The notes beneath the pieces are model-generated. The model made no database searches. It saw nothing but the letters and a program-made list of their open reading frames with translations, and had not been told where the DNA came from. From Paractinoplanes atraurantiacus (GTDB lineage: Bacteria; Actinomycetota; Actinomycetes; Mycobacteriales; Micromonosporaceae): DNA of 64,000 nt. This document shows positions 1-7,715 of the stretch, one piece after another; within the stretch, counting starts at the first letter, position 1, and each line of letters begins with the position of its first letter. Location of the stretch: assembly GCF_900215205.1 (NCBI RefSeq), contig NZ_OBDY01000007.1, positions 248,001-312,000 on the forward strand, written 5' to 3'. A program made the position numbers and the translations under genes.

Positions 1-83
1 ACACCCCACGGTCGTACGAGCAGAAACCCGCCGAAGGCGGACGGCACCGGGCCGCCGAGCCGGACGACGCCGATTTCGCCTGA
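1..83 (+). CDS. C-terminal tail of an upstream gene (partial)
   Basis: An open frame enters from the left edge (first full codon at base 3) and ends at TGA 81-83. The 26 visible codons are nearly all G/C-ending, as in real genes here, and the tail is hydrophilic (ends DDADFA). Nothing identifies the product. An 11-bp inverted repeat (27-37 with 85-95, CCCGCCGAAGG and its complement) brackets the stop codon and could form a hairpin, though the loop is 47 bases. Confidence 0.4.
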   Translation, partial: TPRSYEQKPAEGGRHRAAEPDDADFA

Positions 84-105
84 CCCTTCGGCGGGTGGCA
101 GATTA

Positions 106-735
106 ATGGCCATGGACTACCGCCGGACCTTCCGCGCCGCCGCCGTCACCTTCGTCGACCTCGTCTCCCGCGTGCCGGCCGAGCGCTGGGACGCGCCGGG
201 GCTCGGCGAGTGGACCCTGCGCGAGCTGGTCGCGCACACCGCCGGGTCCGCCCTGCGCCAGGTTCCCGACGTGCTGGGCGCCCGCGCCGAGACCGCCGCC
301 GTGACCTCGCCCGAGGCGTACTGGACGTTCGCCCGGTCGGTGCCGCCGTCGGTGTACGCGGAGGCCGTCGCCGCGTCGACGGTGCTCGCCCGCCAGGCGG
401 CCGGCGAGCTGGGCGACCACCCGGCCGACCTGATCGGTGAGCTGGCCGGCCGGGCCACCCAGGCGCTGGCCGCGGCCGGTGACGACGACGTGGTCTCGAC
501 TCCCGTGGGTGGCATGCGCGTCCGCGATTGGCTGCCCACCCGTACGTTCGAATTGGTGGTCCACGGTCTTGACGTCGCGGCCGCGGCCGGCGTCGAGGCG
601 GCCTTCCCGCCGGACGCGGTCTCCGAGGCCACCGCGCTCGCGGCCCGGGTCGCGGCGGCGCTGGGCGACGGGCCCGCGGTACTCTTCGCGCTCACCGGCC
701 GCGCGCCGCTGCCGAAAGGGTTCTCCGTCCTCTGA
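106..735 (+). CDS. Maleylpyruvate isomerase-family, mycothiol-dependent DinB-fold protein
   Basis: 209 aa. The N-terminal region (motif ERWDAPGLGEWTLRELVAH) is typical of the actinobacterial TIGR03083/MDMPI family, four-helix-bundle proteins of the DinB superfamily that bind a divalent metal and often use mycothiol. The expected metal triad is visible as H44, E149 and H153 (FELVVHGLD). The specific substrate cannot be told. An ATG at 112 is an alternative start two codons in. Its TGA overlaps the ATG of the next gene by one base, so the two are probably co-translated. Mycothiol is the actinobacterial thiol, which supports the taxonomic call. Confidence 0.8.
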   Translation: MAMDYRRTFRAAAVTFVDLVSRVPAERWDAPGLGEWTLRELVAHTAGSALRQVPDVLGARAETAAVTSPEAYWTFARSVPPSVYAEAVAASTVLARQAAGELGDHPADLIGELAGRATQALAAAGDDDVVSTPVGGMRVRDWLPTRTFELVVHGLDVAAAAGVEAAFPPDAVSEATALAARVAAALGDGPAVLFALTGRAPLPKGFSVL

Positions 736-1286
736 TGTCCACTTTCGCGCTCGCCGGCCGCCGCGTCGTCCTGTTCGCCGCCGTCTACGCGGCGCTCGTG
801 GTGATCGTCCAGGCCGTCAACCTCACCGTCGTCACCGCCGGCGCCACCGATCCGACCTCCGTCACCACGACGGCGTCGGTGCTGCTCGTGAGCAGCCTGG
901 CCGGCCTGATCGGCGTGGTCTGCGTGCTGGTGCTGTTCATCTCGGTCACGGTCTGGACCATCGCGGCACACCGGCTGAGTGCTTCAGGTCCGGGTTTCCT
1001 GGGGTACGCGGCTCTGGTGCTCACCACGGTTCTGATCGCCCTGGCTTACGTGCTGCCCACCCGCATGCCCACTGTGGCGACGATAGTGGCCACCGACTCG
1101 GCCCTCCGGCTGGGAGCGGTGGCCGTCCTGATCGCGGGGGTCCTCACCGTGCGGGCCCGGATGCGCCGGCTGACCGGCGAGGCCACGCTGGGCGCGCGGC
1201 AGCCGCTGGTCACCGCCGACGACTGGGACGCCTCCACGTGGGACCCGACGGTCATGAGCGAGATCGACCGCCGCCGCCGCCGGTGA
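735..1286 (+). CDS. Integral membrane protein, four predicted helices
   Basis: 183 aa with hydrophobic segments at about 11-31, 48-77, 88-107 and 114-137, followed by a charged tail rich in Arg (ends DRRRRR). No family recognised. It starts at the last base of the preceding stop (TGATG), indicating translational coupling with the DinB-fold gene. Its 3' end overlaps the convergent HIT gene by 35 bp. Confidence 0.75.
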   Translation: MSTFALAGRRVVLFAAVYAALVVIVQAVNLTVVTAGATDPTSVTTTASVLLVSSLAGLIGVVCVLVLFISVTVWTIAAHRLSASGPGFLGYAALVLTTVLIALAYVLPTRMPTVATIVATDSALRLGAVAVLIAGVLTVRARMRRLTGEATLGARQPLVTADDWDASTWDPTVMSEIDRRRRR

Positions 1287-1755
1287 AGTAGGCCCGCAGC
1301 CGGTCGGCGTACGGCCATCTCCGCTCGGCCTCGACGAATTCCGGGTACGGCGACGACCCGTACAGGTCATCGCCGATGTAACGCGGAAACACGTGCACGT
1401 GATAGTGCCAGGCATCCTGATTGCCGGCCGGCTCGTTGTGCTGCCGCACCGAGGTGCCGTCGCAGGCGTAGACGTGCTTGAGCGCGACCGCACACTCCTT
1501 GACGACATCGTGGACGGCATGCCCATAGCCGGCCGGAAGCTCGTAGAGGTTCTCGTGGTGGGCGTTGGGCACCACGAGCAGATGCCCATGGTTGCCCGGC
1601 CACCACCTCGGCGACACGAACGCCGTGGCTTTCTCGGTGCGGCGCACGATGTCGCGCTGGGTGTTCACCCGGCGCTCGTCCTCACCGCCCGCGACCAGCC
1701 GGCAGAACGGGCAGGCGTAGCCGTCGGGCTCATGCGCGTACACGCCACTCCCCAC
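1252..1755 (-). CDS. HIT-family (histidine triad) nucleotide-binding protein
   Basis: 167 aa. The histidine triad HYHVHVFPR at residues 117-125 contains the catalytic His, and CPFC at 15-18 matches the zinc-binding cysteines of the HIT hydrolase/transferase group. HIT proteins hydrolyse or transfer nucleotidyl groups (AMP-lysine, Ap4A and similar). Length is slightly above the usual 110-150 aa, with a Gly-rich tail. The start is GTG at 1755. On its strand a TAGGAT -10-like hexamer lies about 20 bases upstream, in the short divergent region shared with the next gene. Physiological substrate unknown. Confidence 0.85.
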   Translation of the reverse strand: MGSGVYAHEPDGYACPFCRLVAGGEDERRVNTQRDIVRRTEKATAFVSPRWWPGNHGHLLVVPNAHHENLYELPAGYGHAVHDVVKECAVALKHVYACDGTSVRQHNEPAGNQDAWHYHVHVFPRYIGDDLYGSSPYPEFVEAERRWPYADRLRAYFTGGGGGRSRS

Positions 1756-1796
1756 ATAGGCGAGGACGAGATCCTAACCTCTCTTAAGATCGCGCG

Positions 1797-2699
1797 GTGA
1801 GCAGCTTTCCGGCCCAGGCCGCCCGGGTTCGCGACCACTGGATGCCACCGCTCCGGCGGATGCTCGCGCTGCGTGAGTGCGTTCTGCACTTCACTCCGTA
1901 CGGCTTCCGCGCCACCTGGCACCACCTTCTCGTCAGCGCGGGCGTGCCCGTCTGGCTGGAGGACGATCCGGATTCCCTGCTCCGCGCCCTCGACGAACTC
2001 GAAGAGGCCCGGAATCTGTGGCTCGCCGAGACCCGCGCCTTCGCCGCCCGCCGCCGCACCGAGAAGGCCGCCGGCCATCGCGCTCCCCGCGCCGCCGACT
2101 CCTGGCGCACCTCCTGGATGACCCATTCACCCGCGCCGGAAGCACACTCAAACAAACGCCTGATTGAAGTCGTCGCCCACCTGATCGAGCACCACCACAT
2201 CGATGCCGCGCCCGCCCTCGACCCCCGCACCGCCCTGCCCTGGCCCTTGATCTGGCAGCGCGCAATCCGCCGCGGCCCCACCATCGGCGGCGGCGACATC
2301 ACCCGGTTCCGCGCCGAGTTCAGCCCGGCCGGCGCCGACCGCCGCTTCGGCACCTTCCAGCTCTACGTGCGGGGCACGGCGCTCGGCGACAGCACGACCA
2401 CGGCCCTCTACCCGCACCTCAGCTCACTGCGTTCCCTCAGCGACGCCGCCGCCAGCTCCGGCCCTCGGCCACCTTCGCCGCTGTTCCTGGACGACACGTT
2501 CGACCACCTGACCATGACCCTGGAACTGACCGAGGAGGACATGGCCTTCGCCTTCACCACCCGCCCCCTCGCGGAGTGGGGCAATCCCCCACCCTGGTCC
2601 CCGCCACCGGGCCGAACGCTGCGCCTGCTGGTGCCCCGCGCCGACGTCACAGCCGCCTGGCACGAGGCCGAGCCGAAATTCGAGCGCCTCCTGAGCTAG
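1797..2699 (+). CDS. Protein of unknown function
   Basis: 300 aa, GTG start with no evident Shine-Dalgarno, so possibly leaderless. Soluble and rich in Trp, Arg and Pro. The N-terminal part reads MSSFPAQAARVRDHWMPPLR and the C-terminal part contains a DDTFDHLTMTLELTEEDMAF segment. I recognise no domain. A degenerate second copy of its last 13 codons follows directly downstream (see repeat entry). Codon usage fits a real gene. Confidence 0.6.
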   Translation: MSSFPAQAARVRDHWMPPLRRMLALRECVLHFTPYGFRATWHHLLVSAGVPVWLEDDPDSLLRALDELEEARNLWLAETRAFAARRRTEKAAGHRAPRAADSWRTSWMTHSPAPEAHSNKRLIEVVAHLIEHHHIDAAPALDPRTALPWPLIWQRAIRRGPTIGGGDITRFRAEFSPAGADRRFGTFQLYVRGTALGDSTTTALYPHLSSLRSLSDAAASSGPRPPSPLFLDDTFDHLTMTLELTEEDMAFAFTTRPLAEWGNPPPWSPPPGRTLRLLVPRADVTAAWHEAEPKFERLLS

Positions 2700-2767
2700 A
2701 ACGCTGGCGCGAGGGAGCTAGAACCTGGCGCAAGGCTGAGCCGGAGTTCGTGCGTTTCTTGAGCTGA
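2658..2767 (+). repeat. Tandem, diverged duplication of a gene 3' end
   Basis: Bases 2658-2699 encode WHEAEPKFERLLS-stop at the end of the preceding gene. Bases 2726-2767 encode WRKAEPEFVRFLS-stop, offset by 68 bp. Eight of 13 residues match and both copies end in a stop, so this looks like a decayed tandem duplication of the 3' end. Confidence 0.65.
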
Positions 2768-2818
2768 GCGCCGATATTCGCTGGCGCGATCGCCTTCCGA
2801 CGGCGCAAGGTCGGCGGC

Positions 2819-3340
2819 GTGGTGACGGTCAGAAGGTTCCGCGACGAGGACGCCGGGGTGCTGTGGGCGTTGAACGCGCTGCCGAACATCGGTGACACGG
2901 CCGACCTCGCCGTCCCGATCCCGCTGCCGGCGCTGGCCGAGCCGCCCGCCGAGTTTCCCGACCTCGCCGACGTCGAGGCGACGTTCCTGGCGAGAGGCGG
3001 AGAGTTTCTTGTCGTGGAGCTGGACGGTCACCTGGCCGGAATGGGCGGCTACCGGCCCGGCACCGACGGCACGGCCGAGGTTCTCCGGGTGCGGGTCCAT
3101 CCGGCCACGCGGCGCCGTGGGATCGGGCGGGCCCTGATGGGCGAGCTGGAGCGGCGCGCGGCACGGGCCGGGCTGACCTCGCTGCACCTCGACACCGCCA
3201 CCAACCAACCACCGGCCATGGCGTTCTACCGGGCACTGGGCTATCGCGAGGCCGGCCGGGAACATCAGGCGGGCTGGACCTGGACGCTGGTGTATTACGT
3301 CAAGGAGCTCGCTCCATCCGTACACCTAATCCTCTCCTGA
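2819..3340 (+). CDS. GNAT-family N-acetyltransferase
   Basis: 173 aa. Typical GNAT order: N-terminal strand VTVRRFRDEDAGVLWALN, then V-x-P-x-x-R-R-x-G-I-G-R-A-L (acetyl-CoA pyrophosphate loop, about residues 94-108), then LHLDTATNQPPAMAFYRALGYREAG, the C-terminal acceptor-side motif. It transfers acetyl from acetyl-CoA to an unknown amine. GTG starts at 2819 or 2822 are both possible. The 3' end overlaps the convergent zinc-finger gene by 15 bp. Confidence 0.85.
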   Translation: MVTVRRFRDEDAGVLWALNALPNIGDTADLAVPIPLPALAEPPAEFPDLADVEATFLARGGEFLVVELDGHLAGMGGYRPGTDGTAEVLRVRVHPATRRRGIGRALMGELERRAARAGLTSLHLDTATNQPPAMAFYRALGYREAGREHQAGWTWTLVYYVKELAPSVHLILS

Positions 3341-3670
3341 GAAACGCTCCCAGGCGGACTGCTTGGTGATGCCCAGGGCAGCGCCGATCGTCGTCCAGGT
3401 CGTGCCGCGGCTGCGCAGCAGGCGGGCGATGCGGCCGACGGCGCGGTCGACGTGATGCCGCAGCGAGGCGACGCGGACCATGGTGGCGATCAGCTCGTCG
3501 TCGGTCTGGTCCTCCCAGAGCCGGACGCCCTCGGGGCGCTTGCCGGCGAGGACGTCGTTGCAGAGGTGGACGCACTCGTCGCAGATCATCGGGCCGGGGC
3601 CGGCGATGAGCTGGGACACCTCCTGCTCGGGCTTGCCGCAGAAGGAGCAGCGCAGGTCGAGGTCGGTCAC
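3326..3670 (-). CDS. ClpX-type C4 zinc finger plus HTH protein
   Basis: 114 aa from GTG at 3670, chosen because an AAGGGAGG Shine-Dalgarno sits about 8 bases upstream; a longer reading starts at 3706. An N-terminal C-x2-C-x18-C-x2-C cluster (C8, C11, C30, C33; CSFCGK...ICDECVHLC) is the zinc-binding domain otherwise found in ClpX. No AAA+ ATPase follows. Instead the C-terminus (about 85-112, TWTTIGAALGITKQSAWERF) is a helix-turn-helix. It is most likely a small DNA-binding regulator. Two tandem palindromes lie directly upstream of this start, suggesting autoregulation. Confidence 0.85.
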   Translation of the reverse strand: MTDLDLRCSFCGKPEQEVSQLIAGPGPMICDECVHLCNDVLAGKRPEGVRLWEDQTDDELIATMVRVASLRHHVDRAVGRIARLLRSRGTTWTTIGAALGITKQSAWERFSGED

Positions 3671-3685
3671 GGGAGCCTCCCTTAC

Positions 3686-3724
3686 GTCAGGACCACCCTG
3701 ACGCATTGTCAGGCTAACCCTGAC
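3686..3724. promoter_or_regulatory. Paired palindromic operator GTCAGG-N5-CCTGAC
   Basis: Two perfect 17-bp dyads, GTCAGG-N5-CCTGAC, at 3686-3702 and 3708-3724, are separated by 5 bp, so their centres are 22 bp apart (about two helical turns, same face of the helix). They lie 16 bp upstream of the zinc-finger/HTH gene and 47 bp upstream of vanZ. The sequence directly shows the symmetry; binding by the adjacent HTH protein is inference. Confidence 0.7.
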
Positions 3725-3770
3725 GGCGGCGGTTGGCTACCATTCGCGGTCGGCGGACGCGGGGGTTGGC

Positions 3771-4337
3771 ATGCTCGAGGGTTGGCACGGGTGGTTCGGG
3801 ACGATCACGGGCGTGGTCGTCCTGACCGTGGTCGCGTTGCCGGTGGTGGCGCTGCTGACCTGGGTGGTGGCGAGGCGGCGCCCCAGGACCTGGGCCGAGG
3901 TCGGCATCGTCTACGGGACGGTGCCGTGGGTCTGGATGATCCTGCTGCCCAACGACGGGGACGACGTCAACCGGGCCCGGGTGAACCTGGTGCCGCTGCG
4001 CGATCTGATCACGGTTCTGGGCGACGGGCCGGTGACGGCGACCGTTCAGATCGTGGGCAACCTGCTGGTGTTCGCGGCGCTCGGGTTCTTCGGGCCGCTG
4101 CGGTTCGCGGCGCTGCGGTCGGTGCCGCGGGTGCTGGCCCTCGGGGCGGCCTGCTCGATCCTGGTCGAGACCCTGCAATACGTCCTTCGGCTCGACCGGG
4201 TGTCCTCGGTGGACGATGTACTGATCAACGCGGCGGGCGCGGGACTGGCCGCACTGGCGTCGCGCCACTGGTGGCGCCGGCCAGAGGGCGATCCGGTCGC
4301 GCCGGACCGCCCGGTATCCGCACGCGCGCAAGTGTGA
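3771..4337 (+). CDS. VanZ-like family membrane protein
   Basis: 188 aa. It carries the VanZ signature: VNLVPLRDL, then GNLLVFAALGFFGPL, then SILVETLQYVLRLDRVSSVDDVLINAAGAGLAA. Hydrophobic helices lie at about 10-33, 45-60, 95-113, 120-138 and 150-165. VanZ proteins include a teicoplanin-resistance factor, but most actinobacterial members have no assigned role. Divergent from the zinc-finger/HTH gene and possibly under the same operator. Confidence 0.85.
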   Translation: MLEGWHGWFGTITGVVVLTVVALPVVALLTWVVARRRPRTWAEVGIVYGTVPWVWMILLPNDGDDVNRARVNLVPLRDLITVLGDGPVTATVQIVGNLLVFAALGFFGPLRFAALRSVPRVLALGAACSILVETLQYVLRLDRVSSVDDVLINAAGAGLAALASRHWWRRPEGDPVAPDRPVSARAQV

Positions 4338-4384
4338 CGTGCGGCACCTGATTCAGCGAGCGCTCAACGGGGAAGCAGAGCGGC

Positions 4385-6493
4385 ATGAAAATCTGGCCCG
4401 GGAACCCTTACCCGCTGGGCGCGACGTACGACGGCGGGGGCACCAATTTCGCGCTGTTCTCGGAGGTGGCCGAGCGGGTCGAGCTCTGTCTCTTCGACGA
4501 CGACGGCGTCGAGACGCGGATCGACCTGCCGGAGCGGGAAGCGCTGGTCTGGCACGGCTATCTGCCCCGGGTCGTTCCGGGACAGCGGTACGGATATCGC
4601 GTGCACGGACCGTACGACCCGGCGAACGGGCTGCGATGCAATCCGAACAAGTTGCTGCTCGATCCGTACGCGAAAGCGATCGACGGGCGTAACGACTGGA
4701 ACCAGGCGCTGTTCTCGTACAACTTCGGCGAACCGGACTCGGTCAACGACCAGGACTCGGCGCCCTATTCGCAGAAGTCCGTGGTCATCAACCCGTTCTT
4801 CGACTGGGGCAACGACCGGCCGCTGCGGATCCCGTTCCACCAGACCGTCATCTACGAGGCTCACGTCAAGGGCATGACGCAGCGGCACCCGGACATTCCG
4901 GAGGACGTCCGCGGCACCTATTCGGGGCTCGCCCACCCCGCGATGATCAAGTACCTGCAGAAGCTGGGCGTCACGGCGGTCGAACTGATGCCGGTGCACC
5001 AGTTCGTGCACGACAGCACGCTCGTCGACCGCGGCCTGACCAATTACTGGGGCTACAACACGATCGGCTTCTTCGCCCCGCACAACGGCTACGCCTCGTT
5101 CGACGGGCACGGCGGTCAGGTGCAGGAATTCAAGTCGATGGTGAAGGCGCTGCACCAGGCCGGCATCGAGGTCATCCTCGACGTGGTCTACAACCACACC
5201 GCCGAAGGCAACCATCTCGGCCCGACACTGTCGTTCCGGGGCATCGACAATCCGGCGTACTACCGCCTGGTCGACGACCAGAAGCAGTACTACTACGACA
5301 CGACCGGCACCGGGAACAGCCTCAACGTGCGCCACCACGAATCGCTGCGGCTCATCATGGACTCGCTGCGCTACTGGGTGACGGAAATGCACGTCGACGG
5401 CTTCCGGTTCGACCTGGCCGCCGCCCTGGCCCGCGAGTTCCACGCCGTCGACCGGCTGGCCGCCTTCTTCGACCTGGTCAACCAGGACCCGGTGGTCTCG
5501 CAGGTCAAGCTCATCGCCGAGCCGTGGGACGTCGGCGACGGCGGCTACCAGGTCGGCGGATTCCCGCCGTTGTGGACCGAATGGAACGGCCGCTACCGCG
5601 ACTCGGTCCGCGATTTCTGGCGCGGCGAGCCGTCCAGCCTGGGCGAGTTCGCGTCCCGTTTCACCGGCAGCTCCGACCTGTACGAGATCGACGGCCGCCG
5701 CCCCATCGCGTCCATCAACTTCGTGACCGCGCACGACGGCTTCACCCTCAACGACCTGGTGTCGTACAACGACAAGCACAACGACGCCAACGGCGAGGAG
5801 AACCGCGACGGCGAAAGCCACAACCGCTCCTGGAACTGCGGCGTCGAAGGCCCCACCGACGACGCCGACATCGTGGCCCTGCGCGAACGCCAGAAACGCA
5901 ATTTCCTGGCCACCCTGCTCCTGAGCCAGGGCGTCCCGATGATCGCCCACGGCGACGAACTGGGCCGCACGCAGGGCGGCAACAACAACGTCTACTGCCA
6001 GGACAACGAAATCGCCTGGGTCGACTGGGTCGACGCGCGCAACCAGGACATCTTGACCGGTTTCACCAGCCGCCTGCTGGAACTGCGCGCCAAACACCCC
6101 ATCTTCCGCCGCCGCCGCTTCTTCACCGGCGACCCGGTGACGGACGACAAAATCCCCGACATCGCCTGGCTGCGCCGCGACGGCCAGCCGATGACCGAGG
6201 CCGACTGGAACACCCGCAGCGGCATGACCATGACCGTCTTCCTCAACGGCCACGGCATTCCGGAAAGGGACGCCCTGGGCGAGGCCATCACCGACGACTC
6301 GTTCCTGCTCCTGTTCAACCCGCTCGGCGAACGCGTGGCCTTCACCCTCCCCGACCGCCAATTCGGCCGCACCTGGGAAGTAGTGGTCAACACGGCCGAC
6401 CCGCTGCTGGCCGCCCGCCGCAAAACCACAAAAGCAGGCGGCCAATACGAGGTCTCCGGCCACACCATGGTGGTTCTTCGCTGCCGCTACTGA
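4385..6493 (+). CDS. glgX: Glycogen debranching enzyme GlgX (GH13 isoamylase type)
   Basis: 702 aa, full length for the family. An N-terminal CBM48-like domain (PLGATYDGGGTNFALFSEVAERVELCLFD) precedes a GH13 barrel with all four conserved regions: DVVYNHT (about 264), DGFRFDLAA with the nucleophile Asp (about 340), IAEPWD with the acid/base Glu (about 376), and FVTAHDGF with the transition-state Asp (about 449). It hydrolyses alpha-1,6 branch linkages of glycogen or limit dextrins. ATG at 4385 is preceded by GGGAAG. It stands alone rather than beside other glg genes and overlaps the convergent APH gene by 7 bp. Confidence 0.95.
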   Translation: MKIWPGNPYPLGATYDGGGTNFALFSEVAERVELCLFDDDGVETRIDLPEREALVWHGYLPRVVPGQRYGYRVHGPYDPANGLRCNPNKLLLDPYAKAIDGRNDWNQALFSYNFGEPDSVNDQDSAPYSQKSVVINPFFDWGNDRPLRIPFHQTVIYEAHVKGMTQRHPDIPEDVRGTYSGLAHPAMIKYLQKLGVTAVELMPVHQFVHDSTLVDRGLTNYWGYNTIGFFAPHNGYASFDGHGGQVQEFKSMVKALHQAGIEVILDVVYNHTAEGNHLGPTLSFRGIDNPAYYRLVDDQKQYYYDTTGTGNSLNVRHHESLRLIMDSLRYWVTEMHVDGFRFDLAAALAREFHAVDRLAAFFDLVNQDPVVSQVKLIAEPWDVGDGGYQVGGFPPLWTEWNGRYRDSVRDFWRGEPSSLGEFASRFTGSSDLYEIDGRRPIASINFVTAHDGFTLNDLVSYNDKHNDANGEENRDGESHNRSWNCGVEGPTDDADIVALRERQKRNFLATLLLSQGVPMIAHGDELGRTQGGNNNVYCQDNEIAWVDWVDARNQDILTGFTSRLLELRAKHPIFRRRRFFTGDPVTDDKIPDIAWLRRDGQPMTEADWNTRSGMTMTVFLNGHGIPERDALGEAITDDSFLLLFNPLGERVAFTLPDRQFGRTWEVVVNTADPLLAARRKTTKAGGQYEVSGHTMVVLRCRY

Positions 6494-7458
6494 AAGCCCG
6501 GGGTGGGGTGAGCAGGGCGCTCACCCCACCCGAACGTCCCGAGCGCGGCGAATCGCCCGTTCAGGTCATCGACCCATTCCGGCGGGGTGCGGTGGTCCGG
6601 CAGTGAAACTCCGGCCTCAGCCCGCCAGAGAGCGTCGCCGAGCACGGTGCGCAGGTGCCAAGCCATGATCCGGTCCACGTTCAGCGTCGTGCCGGACAGC
6701 CGCTCGTAGTGGACGACGGTTGCCAGGAACAGCTCGATGCCGCAGTCGCCGGGCAGGCACCGGAGGTCGAACTCGGGTTCGCCCGGGCCGGCGGTCTCCC
6801 AGTCGACCACCAGGGACAGCCGCCGCGACGCCGCGTCCCAGAGATGGTTGTCGCCGTGGAAGTCGCCGTGCACCAGAACGGTGCGCCCCGGCGACGCGAG
6901 CACCCGGTCGGCCCAGTCACACCACGCCGCCATCTGTTCCCATTGGTCAGGCCGGAGGAACGCACCGAGTCGGCTCCGCAAGATCTCGGTCGAAGCCGGC
7001 GGCGCCGGCGAGGGCAACGGTCCGACCGCCGCCAGCACCCGAGGGTCGTGCAATCCGGCCAGAACCGTGGCGATGTCACGCGCGGCGATCTCCCGATCGG
7101 CCGGGGCGATCAGGCGGCGTACATCGAAGAACGGAATCGCGGCCACCCGGCGCGTCACCAGCATCGCCGGGTCCCTCGACGCCACCACCACGACCGGCAA
7201 CGGCAGCCCCGGTGTGACCGCCCGCAGCGCCTCCACCAGCCGTGCCTCACGGCAGATCCGCCGGGCGGGCGGCTCCGCCCAGGCGAACTTCACCACCACC
7301 CGCCCGTCGACCACAGCACTGGCCCCGCTCCACTGAGGATCGTCGCCGGCCTCCAGCCCACGGGTGACGATCGTGCTGGCGGCCAGCTCCGGTGCGACCT
7401 TGCGCAGCCCCACCCGCAACGCTTCCACGGTCGGCTCGTCCAGCCAGCTCAACGCCAT
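6487..7458 (-). CDS. Aminoglycoside phosphotransferase (APH)-family kinase
   Basis: 323 aa from ATG 7458; the frame is open further upstream but that stretch (Arg-rich) does not look coding. It has the Brenner motif VLVHGDFHGDNHLWD and the metal-binding Asp in LVVDWETAGPGEPEFDL, the kinase core of the APH/choline kinase superfamily. It would phosphorylate a hydroxyl on a small molecule using ATP. The usual clinical aminoglycoside enzymes are shorter and nothing here shows a drug substrate, so a housekeeping kinase is equally likely. Confidence 0.8.
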   Translation of the reverse strand: MALSWLDEPTVEALRVGLRKVAPELAASTIVTRGLEAGDDPQWSGASAVVDGRVVVKFAWAEPPARRICREARLVEALRAVTPGLPLPVVVVASRDPAMLVTRRVAAIPFFDVRRLIAPADREIAARDIATVLAGLHDPRVLAAVGPLPSPAPPASTEILRSRLGAFLRPDQWEQMAAWCDWADRVLASPGRTVLVHGDFHGDNHLWDAASRRLSLVVDWETAGPGEPEFDLRCLPGDCGIELFLATVVHYERLSGTTLNVDRIMAWHLRTVLGDALWRAEAGVSLPDHRTPPEWVDDLNGRFAALGTFGWGERPAHPTPGFQ

Positions 7459-7534
7459 GAACCAAGCATGGCCGATGACCGGCGTGCCGAGTACGAGACC
7501 GGCGATGAGCGAGTGGTGGTTCCGGCCCCGGCTG

Positions 7535-7558
7535 CCGACCTCTTCATGACGAGGTCGG
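7535..7558. terminator. Stem-loop in a 257-bp intergenic region
   Basis: CCGACCTC (7535-7542) pairs perfectly with GAGGTCGG (7551-7558) across an 8-base loop. It lies between the 3' end of the citrate synthase gene and the start of the APH gene, both on the minus strand, and could be an attenuating or terminating hairpin for the citrate synthase transcript. There is no T tract. The remainder of 7459-7715 shows nothing else I can support. Confidence 0.35.
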
Positions 7559-7715
7559 ACCGCGTGACGCTCCTCGCCGGGTCGTGGAGCAATTGACCAC
7601 ACGGTCGCGGATTGCTCAGGGTGCCGCGCCCGGTCGTGCTCCCCGCAGTGGTCGTCACGGCCTCCGCGAGGGCTGGACGAGCCCCGCCCGCGGCGAGGGC
7701 GGCACGGGCCTCGCG

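Noticed and set aside
4364..6463. 699-codon minus-strand frame opposite glgX
   Set aside because: Antisense shadow: the plus-strand GlgX has all catalytic motifs and the antisense product has no domain.
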